A stretch of 64,000 nt of DNA. It comes from Serendipita indica DSM 11827. Its lineage: Eukaryota > Basidiomycota > Agaricomycetes > Sebacinales > Serendipitaceae. The stretch spans positions 62,001 to 126,000 of the forward strand of contig CAJVGD010000011.1 in NCBI GenBank assembly GCA_910890315.1, given 5' to 3'. Below the pieces are notes generated by a model that was given only the letters and a program-made list of their open reading frames with translations, was not told the origin of the DNA and ran no database searches. Position numbers and translations under genes: made by a program. Below are positions 35,032 through 45,400 of this stretch, one piece after another (the stretch's first letter is position 1; every line of letters starts with the position of its first letter).

Positions 35032-36122
35032 ATGGCATTTCCTTTCGGCTCTTCTTACCCTTTGCGCGCTCGCTGAGCCACTATACGCATCTGTTGTGGC
35101 AATAAAGCACTGGGGTCCTGCAAACATCACTTGGAAATCATGCTCCTTTCCCAACCCGAGACTTGGGTGTGCGACGGCGTGCGCAGCCAACTCTCAGAAT
35201 TGCGCTGCAGCCAAGATCGCACCTAACGCGACTGCAGAAGCTCTCATACAGAAGATTAACAAGATGCTAGACATATCCCATCGCAACTACAACGGATTTG
35301 TGTGGTCCATCGTGGGACAAATAAGCCAAACTGCTTTAGCGATTGCCAACAGCTATTCTTGGGACTATATCGCAGGAATAATTCGTGGTTCGCTCTACGA
35401 GGGGACTCATTGACGATCCTTGGACGGCACTCTTCCTTACATAAACGAACTTCGGCAAAATCGTACGTCTGCGACGATTTCACCCAGGCTCCTCGCTCCC
35501 TTCGCACCGCATTACAGCTATGTCTCAGAGAACCTTCTGTCCCTCGTCATGTTTGTTGTCTACTGTGGCGATACAGTCGATAATGCTCGAGAAACGACGA
35601 CGGATGTTTTCGAAGCGTATGTGAACGCATCGCGGAGGACGTCAAAGTTTGTGGCTACGCAGATTTCCCAGAATCCACAGAGTCACTGTCATAAGTACCT
35701 CGAGAGCCGTCGAGAGGCTGCCGACGAGGATAAACAAGAAGCCGATGAATGTTGTGTTAATGATCGGTAACACTGGAGATCCCATTACGCCGTTCCAGAG
35801 CACAGGTCGACTTGCATCGGCGATTGCTGCAGTTCAATGCACCTGGACATGGAGCCGGTGAGTTGTTTTCCAGGAATTCCTAATTTGTGCTCATGGGAAA
35901 TTGCAGATACACCGAGTACGTGAACTGTATGTGCTCGTAACCCCCAACTGATACTCAGGCTCCGCATGTGTGACTGATGTGATGCGCAAGTTTGTCAGAG
36001 GGATACCGCCACACGAGACAAGAAACGACGAGGTTGATGTCATTTGCAGCACTAACATGACGCCTTACGGGCCTCCCCCACCAGCATGCAGGAATTACCT
36101 GAGGCCAACTCCTTGTAACTAG
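35032..36122 (+). pseudogene. TAP-like serine peptidase pseudogene (array copy 1)
   Basis: The start region still reads as a signal peptide in a shifted frame (LSALLTLCALAEPLYAS, then ANITWKSC). It then jumps to the segment NATAEALIQKINKMLDISHRN, so about 1 kb of the central part is missing relative to the intact copies, including the GVSYG nucleophile region. The later part (DYIAGIIRGSLYEG, GNTGDPITPFQS, GHGA-like, VTDVMRKFVRGIPP, NMTPYGPPPP) is recognisable but crosses frames. The last intron pair and its 9-nt exon are still visible. It is dead as an enzyme; the TATA box may still allow transcription. Confidence 0.85.
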
Positions 36123-36570
36123 TGATGTATAGAGAATTGTCAACTGTCTGTCACAGCATTGACCATCTGGCGACACTTTTTCGTTATAGAAGGCGGGTGT
36201 AAAGGAGCTCAACGGGATCATAAGAGTTGGTCTCCTGTCTTAATTAATCGCTGAGCCTTTTGCTCAAGGATCTGGCGAATCTCGAATTGCTCCCACACAC
36301 TAAGATACACTTGAATTCAGATTGTCTTGCCTTGCTCTCGAACCGGCAGATGTCAACTTGGTCTCGCCCTCGACTGTATGTGTAGTCTAGGTCCGGTAAA
36401 CCAATGTAAGTATCTTCCGAAACAATGATATATTTCAACCCGCAGTCTAACCAACTCGCACGTTCCGCCCTCCTGGATAATTGGCACCGCCCCCTCGCAG
36501 CAGACGCTGGCCAAGTGACAAGACTTATCTCCGCACAGCAGTACTTGGCAATACAACTGATATGGGGATA
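36123..36570. other. Spacer with duplicated peptidase promoter
   Basis: No gene is seen. The last hundred bases (CAGCAGTACTTGGCAA...) resemble the sequence before the third copy at about 39890, so the promoter is part of the repeated unit. Confidence 0.5.
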
Positions 36571-36577
36571 TATAAGG
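36571..36577 (+). promoter_or_regulatory. TATA box of peptidase copy 2
   Basis: TATAAGG (within ATATATAAGG) lies 39 bases before ATG 36610. Confidence 0.55.
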
Positions 36578-36609
36578 AGAAGCACCTCTTCTGGCCCCGC
36601 AACAACTGC

Positions 36610-38793
36610 ATGGCCTTCATTCCTGCTTTGATCCTCCTTTCCACGCTTGTGGAGCCGTTGCATGCGTCTCTTGTAAACATTGGACGACGAGCCCCGGCAA
36701 ATATAACCTGGGAAGCATGTTCGGACATGACTAGTGGCTCGAGACTCGAGTGCGCGTCAGTACAGTGAGTGTGGGTTTCTGCAATACAGCTTATGGTCCT
36801 GTTGACGTGGAATTGAGAGTCCCACTTGATTGGAATGATGCGAGTAAAGGAGATATCTCAATCTCGATTATCCGTCTCCCTGCCAAAACGACGTCGAGAG
36901 AGGGTTATATGTTCTATAACCCAGGTACTTTAGAACGAATAATTTCGGTTCCGTATTGACCGCTTCATAGGTGGGCCAGGAGGATCAGGAACACTCTTTA
37001 TCATCCAGGAAGGAGAACAGTTGCAAACCCAACTGGGCGAAGGCTGGGATATCCTCAGTTGGGACCCTCGTTGGTCGCTTTTCTCCATCTATACATGACC
37101 TGACATTCAATAGGCGGAATCATGAAATCTGGTCCGGATATTGCCGCCTTTGACACTGATGAAGAGTACTACAGTTACTGGTCACAATATCAGGGGCTCG
37201 GAAAGATCAGTGCGCGTGGAAACTTGACTCAGCCCACTGATGTTGACTTCTTGTACGTATGCATGATGCAGTAGACGGGAGCTGACCGTGGATAGCATGT
37301 CTCAAGTTCCAGCGTTCGATAATTTAACAACGGCTCTCAATCAGAGGATGGTACAGAAGAACGGAGAGAAACTTAAATAGTACGTCAACATGGCATTCAC
37401 TATCGTAAATCAATGCCTTTCCCAGCGTCGGAACGTGCGCAAACGTGCGAGATCTCGTCCACCTTGTGGACTCTGCGTATGGAGAGGGCTCAGATGTCAA
37501 CTTTTGGGGGGTCAGTTATGGCACAGTCCTGGGAGCATACCTTACACAGATGTTTCCTGACCGCGTCGGACGAGTTATACTCGATGGTGAGCCTATACTG
37601 ATGGGATGTATGTCATTGACCATATAACAGCCGTCTACGATCCTGAGAAACATTCGAATCAAGCACCTATCAAGTGGGTGGACACCGACTCGTTGAATAT
37701 CGACCAAGGCCTATTGATGTGGGCACAGGCGTGTGTAGCTGGTCCAGCAAGCTGCACTGCGGCTGGCCTGGTGCAAAATGCGACAGCAGAGCTCCTACTC
37801 CAAAAATTGACGAGGTACTCGATACAGCTCATCGACGATACAATGGCTTCGCCTGGACGACCGGTCTGATAAATGAGACAGTAGCCATGAACGCAGATAG
37901 CTACTCGTGGGAGTACCTTGCGGGCATTGTTCGTGGCGCTCTCTACAATTCCCGGGTGTGGCGAGTACTCGCGGAAGGACTCGTTCAAATCACCCAACTT
38001 CAGCAAAATCGCACATCCAAGACTACTGGACCTATCTTTCCTGTCTGGTTCACGCCACAGTATGGTCTCGTTCCTGACTATTTCCTCGACACAATTTCTG
38101 TTGCTATATATTGTAGCGACACAATCGATCCTGCAGGAGAAACGACGGAGGATCTTTTCAGGGCCTATGTCAAAGCCTCGCAGAGTATCTCAACACTTTC
38201 TGCGGCAATCGTATCTCAGAATATGAGAAGTCATTGCCACAAATACACGACTCGAGCGATCGAGAGATTGCCGCAAAGCATGAAAAAGAAGCCAAAGAAT
38301 GTAGTATTGGTCATAGGAAACACCGGTGATCCGATTACGCCGTTTCAGAGTGCGCGCAGGCTCAGCTCGTCGGCATTTCTTGGGTCGCAAGCACGACTCT
38401 TGCAGTTCAATGCGGCAGGTCACGGAGCTCGTTTGTCTACTCTTTCTCTACAAGTTGCATACTAACAGCACCTATAGATGCACTCAGTTCGTGATCCCAA
38501 TATAGAAATGATGTGCAGGGGGCTAACGAAGTTGAGTAGATTCGACGTGTATTGACGAAGTCGTGCGCAAATTTGTCAGAGGAATACCACCAAACGACGC
38601 AGGTAACAATGATGCCGATGTCGTTTGCGATGTCGACATGACACCATACGGTCCACCTCCAGCTGAATGGAAGAATTCGACACCACCAACTTCGAGTGAA
38701 GAAACTACTGTCACTGGCGACGCAAATATGGCTAAATTTAGTTTGAAGCTTTCCTTTTTCGCACTTGTTTTTGCCACTATCACAATATTCTAG
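36610..38793 (+). CDS. GPI-anchored TAP-like alpha/beta-hydrolase peptidase (array copy 2, one-base gap)
   Basis: Exons 36610-36764, 36818-36924, 36971-37069, 37114-37252, 37296-37379, 37426-37586, 37631-38430, 38478-38486, 38540-38793; about 602 residues if the gap is ignored. Family: tripeptidyl/prolyl aminopeptidases of clan SC (S33 type), which cut short peptides from N-termini. Seen: signal peptide (MAFIPALILLSTLVEPLHAS), NPGGPGGSG oxyanion loop, WDPR, nucleophile motif WGVSYGTVLG, Asp in NTGDPITPF, His in AAGHGA, and a hydrophobic tail (KLSFFALVFATITIF) typical of a GPI signal. One base is missing in a run of five A at 37802-37806 (copy 3 shows the expected frame). This may be an error or early decay. 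Exon 8 has only 9 nt. Confidence 0.85.
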
Positions 38794-39394
38794 CATTGAT
38801 GAAGGAGGCCAAACCAGGTAGCTGACACGCATCTTACCTCGTCGAATCTACATCTGTCATAACTCCGCTTTGAGAATGCATCGTGAGCAGGCACTTTGCA
38901 CGGGTGGCATCCGTGTACAGGACTCCGGATGTATCACTATATCTTCTTTCTATACATGGTCTTACTAACACTTCAGAATATCTTTGAAGCGAATCTTGGA
39001 CGAGGCCTTCGTTGGTTCCAGCCCCAAATCGGCATCCTCAAACATTCTCAAATACTCAGATTACCTAAATTATCGATCTACCTCCCATATTTCACTCGTT
39101 CTCATGCCGTCCATACTCACTGGGAGAATATGAATTCGACCAGTGGCAACACGACAACTGATTATGCGAGTTGACAAACCTTTGTCTTGACAGTTTGCCT
39201 AGCCAGGTTCATTTTTGCCATTACCACTCTATTTTAGTGAATTTGGACTAGATGGCTGTTATTCAGATACTCGATGTCTTGTCCCATTTAACTCCATTAT
39301 ACGCCTAGACTGCATCATTGCATTATATCTTGGGAGACTAGCGGTATTGTGATGTGTAATGATCCGCAACAAGGTAGAAAATACATGATGTGGA
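38794..39394. other. Spacer in the peptidase array, no gene seen
   Basis: The 3' flank of copy 2. A 92-codon open frame at 38896-39174 lacks support. Confidence 0.45.
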
Positions 39395-39560
39395 TAGTAC
39401 GCGGAAGGACTGGTCTGCGGAGAGGAATGCAACTTCAGCGTGCATAACTCTCCTGATAGCCTTCTATGCGGTGCCAGTGGAAGTCATGTCACGCAAGTTT
39501 GCTCAGGTGTGGAATGTAAGGAACAATAAGGCCGACGTTATTTGTGGACGATCCCACCGG
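39395..39560 (+). pseudogene. Remnant of a further peptidase copy (3' end only)
   Basis: A short stretch encodes MSRKFAQVWNVRNNKADVICG, which lines up with the C-terminal part of the array genes (VRKFVRG...NNDADVVCD in copy 2). The lead-in at 39395 also resembles the 3' exon region. Nothing else of the gene is left. Confidence 0.5.
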
Positions 39561-39931
39561 CACGGAAGAACTCACGGGTGCTAATCCATAAATAGGACCA
39601 TGGAAATTGCAGCAACTTTTGGTATGAGGTGACCCTTCCGCGGCGGGTCAACCTCTCGGTTGTGAATTCAGTAATTGAAGACAATTGCAGGTTGTGGCTT
39701 GGCTTGCTGGTACGTCTTCTCGAACCATGGGTGCATACACAGCCTACACAGGAAGCCTTACAAACACCGTTAGATCCCGGATTGCTAGTATTGTTGCTAC
39801 CCGTGGTGCGCTGACCTGCGCGTCCCGTCTTCAACGGCAATTAATTGGCATGGCCTAGATCGTAGTGGACGCGAAGAAAATTTGCTTATCTCCGTAAAGT
39901 AGAACTTGGCAACTCGATTAGTATAGTGACA
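39561..39931. other. Spacer before peptidase copy 3, no gene seen
   Basis: Contains the upstream region of copy 3, with the promoter block TAGAACTTGGCAA (from 39900) shared with copy 2. No supported gene. Confidence 0.45.
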
Positions 39932-39938
39932 TATAAAT
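39932..39938 (+). promoter_or_regulatory. TATA box of peptidase copy 3
   Basis: TATAAAT lies 36 bases before ATG 39968. Confidence 0.6.
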
Positions 39939-39967
39939 AGACGGTCTCGCTCACACTTGCAACCCAT

Positions 39968-42142
39968 ATGGCTCTCTTTCTCGCCTTGATCACCCTTTGC
40001 ACACTCGTGAAATCATTACATGCGTCTTTTGCGGGAATTGGCCGACGAGCCCCAGCAGATATAGCCTGGGGGAGATGTACAGAGATGAGCGACAGCTCGA
40101 GACTCGAGTGCGCTATAGTACGGTGCGCATTGGATATTAGATCAATAGTAATGTACTGATGCATATTAGTGTTCCGTTGGACTGGAATGATGCGAGTAAG
40201 GGAGATATTCCCCTTTCCATCATTCGTCTTTCGGCGAAAACGGCACCGCTTAGGGAAGGCTACATGTTCTATAACCCAGGTATGACAAAATGGCAGTATT
40301 GGGACCCGTATCAACAAATTGAATAGGTGGCCCAGGGGGGTCAGGCACTAGGTATCTTGCCGACGATGGAGAAGAATTGCAAGTGCGATTAGGCGAAGGC
40401 TTGGATGTCCTCAGGTGGAACCCTCGTCCGTATTTTCTCCTTTTATGATCTAATTTCACATCTAATAGGTGGGGTTATGGACTCCGGCCCAAATATCACC
40501 ACCTTCGAGACTGACGAAGAGTACCACAATTATTGGTCCCAATATGAGGGACTCGGAAAGCTCAGTGCACATGGAAATCTAGCTCAGTCCACAGATGTCG
40601 ATTTCTTGTAGGTATACTCGATGCAGTTAGGCGATGTCTTACTGCCACCAGCATGTCTCAAGTATCAGCGTTCGATAATTTGACAATGGCTCTCAATCAG
40701 AGGATGGTAGAGAAGAACGGGGACAAACTCAAATAGTGCGTTACTCTGATATTCATCAACGCAAGTTGAAGAGTCATCCCAGCATTGGAACGTGCGCAAA
40801 CGTACGAGATCTCGTATATCTTGTCGACTCTGCGTATGGACAGGGCTCCGACGTCAATTTCTGGGGGTCAGTTATGGCACAGTTATGGGGACATACCTTA
40901 CACAGATGTTTCCTGACCGCGTCGGACGAGTTATACTTGACGGTAAGCCTTTGTTGTTGGAATGTATGATATTGACCATATGACAGGCATCTATGACCTG
41001 GAAAAGCAGTCTAATCAAGCGCCCCTCAAATGGATTGACACCGACTCGTTGGCCGTCGACCAAGGCCTATTGATGTGGGCACAGGCGTGTGTGGCCAGTC
41101 CAACCAACTGCACGGTCGCCACGTTACTACCAAATGCGACAGCGGACCATCTGCTGCAAAGAATCGACGAGATACTGGACACGGCTCATCGACGATACAA
41201 TGGCTTTGCCTGGGCAGGAGGCCAGGTCAATGAGTCAATATCGATGAATGCCGAAAGATTTTCGTGGGAGTACTTTGTGGGCAATATCCGTGGGGCTCTC
41301 TACGACTCCAGGACACGGCTAGTCTTGGCGGATGGACTACCCCGAGTCGCGGCTCTCCAGCAGAATCAGACATCCAAAGCGATTGGAATCAATTTTCCGG
41401 GCCGGCCCACGACGCAGTATGGCTCAGTTCCTAACATCCTCCTCGACGCGGTTGCTATTGCTATATATTGTAGCGACAGAGTTGATTCTGCAGGGGAAAC
41501 AACGGAGGATCTTTTCAAGGCGTATGTCACCACCTCACAGAGAACTTCAAACCTCGCCGCTGCGGGTGTCTCTCAGAATATGAGAAGCCATTGTCACAGA
41601 TTCACCTCTCGGGCGGTCGAGAGGCTACCACAAGGCATGAACAAAAAGCCAAAGGACGTTGTGTTGGTCATAGGGAGCACTGGTGACCCGATTACGCCGT
41701 TTCAGAGTGCGCGTAGACTCAGCTCGTCTGCATTTCTTGGGTCGCAAGCGCGGCTGCTGCAGTTCAATGCACCAGGACATGGAGCTCGTGAGTGATTCTG
41801 TTGTCTACACGCTACATACTGACGCCAACTATAGATGCAATAAGTTTGTAGTCCTGCTTTTTAGAGACGAAGTCGATGGACTAATGAAGATGAGCAGAAT
41901 CGACATGTATTGACGACGTCGTGCGCAAGTTCGTCAGAGGAACGCTACCAAACGACGCAGGGGACAACCACGCCGATGTTGTTTGCGACGCCGATTTGAC
42001 ACTGTACGGGCTTCCTCCGGCTTCATGGAGAAATACGACGCCACCGACTTCGACTGAAGAAACTAGCAACGCGAGTATAACAATATTTGGTTTGATGCTT
42101 CCGCTTTCAGCATTGGCTTTGGCCAGCATCGCAATTTTCTAG
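39968..42142 (+). CDS. GPI-anchored TAP-like alpha/beta-hydrolase peptidase (array copy 3, one-base gap)
   Basis: Exons 39968-40122, 40170-40279, 40327-40425, 40469-40607, 40652-40735, 40783-40942, 40987-41787, 41835-41843, 41898-42142; about 600 residues if the gap is ignored. Same layout as copy 2: signal peptide (MALFLALITLCTLVKSLHAS), NPGGPGGSG, GVSYGTVMG, STGDPITPF, GHGA, and a C-terminal hydrophobic GPI-type tail (IFGLMLPLSALALASIAIF) after SNAS. A base is missing in the G run at 40863-40867 (five G here, six in copy 2), right before the nucleophile serine codon near residue 225. Everything else is open. Surface location is inferred from the signal peptide and tail. Exon 8 is again 9 nt. 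It ends 259 bp from the convergent chitin synthase. Confidence 0.85.
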
Positions 42143-42401
42143 TGGTTTAATGAATAGTCGGACAGCATGTCTCGTTTTCGCACAGTCGAATACACTCTCA
42201 TTCTACGAGAACTAGAAACTGCATCGTGGCAGTATATTGCAAGAGACTAGCAAAATCGACATTTGCAATGATGCGCGATGCCATAGAAGGGACTAGGATA
42301 GTACGTAGGAAAAGTCTGTGATGAGAGAAGAGGATCGAATTACGAAGTCAAGGTCCGTGGACAGGACTGAATAAGATTAGAGTCTAAAGAGGAAGAATCG
42401 T

Positions 42402-45400
42402 CTAGTTCTGACTGAGCAGAACCCGGTCAATCGTCGAATTGATCGTTGTCTTGCGAGCACTAAGATCCATGCCGAAGCGCTCTTCGAGTTTTTGGCGGAC
42501 GGCACGCTTCGTGACAGAGTTGAGGTCCGCGTTTCGAAGCAGTTCACGAACGGCGTTCTCCAGTTCGTGATCTGATGGTCCTTGCGTCGGTGATGCAGCT
42601 GCTTGATCATAGTCAAAGCCACCCATCATCGGACTTGCAGCTCGTGGCATCGGCATGTCAAGATAGGCCGTTGGAGGTCGGGATGCCGAGCCATGAAGCA
42701 TCGTGCGGCTCGCAGGTCTTGAGCCATGTGGATCACCTGGAGTGTTCCCACCAGAGCCTGCTGGATATGCCAGTGGTGCAAAGGCCGAATTAAGACCAAG
42801 AGAGGGTGCTGGTGAGAATGATCGTGAACGAGGCATGTCGTATTGGGTTCCGCCGTAAAGCGACTGGCCACGAGATTCGGCGTGTCCGAACTCCCTTTCG
42901 GGTGGAATCCACGAACCAATGCTGTGATTGCTCTCCTTGTCCCAAAGCTCGTTCTCGTAGTCATTCCAAGACTTGAGGGGAATTGACCGAGGGTCAAACT
43001 TGCCCTCATCCTATGAAATCGTTAAATGAGTGGTAACAGCAATTCCAGATATACGCACGTGAACAATCAACTTTTTACCCTTCTCCCCAAGGACAACACG
43101 AGTGGCACCCCACGAGAAATCATCCATCTTCCAGAAGGAGTAGAGAGGAAGGAAGAAAGAGAAGGCTGGGATGGCAAGAATATAAAAGATCATCCAACCG
43201 ATCATGTCCCACTTGCGGCGGAAGATGAAGATGAGTGCCTGGAAGCCGTAGATAGCGGCAAGCATGATCAAAGATAATTGTGGAATCATCTTGTGCTCCA
43301 CTGCGACGAGATATACAAGGTACCCAAGCTAAACATGACGTTAGCGAATGAAAAGCAGAAGCCTATGGAAACGTACGTATGCCACAGAGACAGGCTGGAC
43401 GAGGGTCGAAAGGAGGTCGATGAATACCACGAAGCGCATGGAGAAACAGCAGAATCCACAAAGACGGTCCAAGAAGACGAGCTCCGCAAGGTTGTGAATT
43501 GTCGAGTTGATCCACCGACGACGCTGAGATAAGAGCACAGACCATTCATCGGGAGCCACCGTATATGCGTGGGCGTCGCGAACGAACTGCGTCTTATAGT
43601 TGGGGAAATGCTTCAGAAGAAGTGTCGTCAGGTAACGATCTTCTCCCAAGTGAAGCAGATTCTTCATATGCAAGGTGTCGACTCTATTCTCCGAATAATC
43701 TTCAATGACCTGCTTTGAGATGAACAGTGGCTTGTGGGTGTCGGCGGTTCGAAGGCGGTACATGGTGAAACAACCGGGCAAGCAAGTGACGGAGCCAAAC
43801 AGACTTTCGAAGGCTTTGGCAAGGTGATGTGAGATGAAGTATTCATAAACTTGCATCATGGTGATGATCGATTGTTTCGAGTTGGCCAACGAGGTTTCTC
43901 CACAGACACCAAGGACCTTCTTGTCGTGCATCATTCTACAGACTATAAGCAATAGCCGAGTCCTCAAGGTTGATACTTACGCAGAAACCAGACGATTGAG
44001 AGACAGTGGGTCTACCACAGTATCTGCATCCACCATAAAGCAGTACTCGTAAAATGTGGGGTTGACACCAATGACATTCTTGATTTGATGATACATTTCC
44101 AGCTCTAGCGGGTTCATCGGGGATCCAAAGTGAACCTATCTGCCGTCAACACATGTCAGATAAGAGGCTGAAAAACTTGCCTTGTTCAAGAAATGCATTA
44201 GCGCCATCTGAGAGTCACGCTTTCCTCGATTGCCGGGACGTTGTCTTTCGGTCGGCTTGCCAATCTTGACCAAGACGAGGTACGGTACGACATGACCAGC
44301 GCACTCGTACAGACCAGAATAGACTTTGCCCATGTTATGCTGCTTCGCTCCTTCCCCCAATGAGTGGAAACTCAGAGGTTCTGGGTCCAGATTCGGATCC
44401 GCGCCGAGGATGTCAAGCACAATTCGAGGCGTTGGACGATCGTTTCCGGAACCGACGATCATACCGTCACAGATAATAAAGAGGAGCTTGCGTTTGTCAT
44501 CATACTTGAGCTTGGCTAGAGAGTCGATGGTTCTCCGTAACGAGTCCTCGCCTTCGGTGTAGCAAGGAACCTGGCAGATAACAAACTTGTCGTGGTCTTC
44601 CGGTGCACGAGGCGAGCCGAAGTGGAGTGCAGCCAGGAACTTGAAACCAATGATGGACACCATGATGCAGGAGAGCACCAACAAGATGTACGTCGCGAAT
44701 TGACACTGGACGGATTGTCGGCGATCTGCTTTCCCGATGGTGAAGAGATTACGCATGCAAGTTCGTTGCCATTGGAGAACCTGAGGGTCAATGCTCAGGC
44801 CATCAATGAGCTTGGTAACATCCTTGCCAGCCTGTTGCTTGAAGACATCGACGATGGCGTCGTGCATGAAAAACCTATCGATTCCACCCGGTTCGGCTTG
44901 TCCATCAGGTACCTTGATGCTGGGTGGCGCATTCACGTAATCGGTCAAGTCGTAAACTAGACCGCGATAGATGGCAATGAGTCGGCCATTGTTCGCGCGG
45001 TTTCGGACATCGCTCGGTGAGATTCCAACAAAACCGAGGCGGTAATGATACCGCATGACGACCATTTGCTCAAAGTACCAGTCGGGTCGGTAGTTGTACC
45101 AGTCGCCGTCGCCTGTGGATCGGTACGCTCGGAAATCGTGGTAGATATTGTTTGCGTCGTCCGTCGTGTTGACAGAGTTGAGTGTCACATAGGGGTTGAC
45201 GCTACCCGTCTTTCCCTGGCAGAGCGCACTGACCTGTGGGAGGTAAATACGATGGATACGTAGTCGGGGAAGTCAGCTCACTTGGACCGGGAACAGTTCA
45301 CTCGCATCGGTACCACCGTATTTTAGCACCAGCTTTTGGGGAACGACGGGCACGGTACGGAAATGGGCTTGTGCAATCTTGGTCAGGTCGAAGACCTCTC

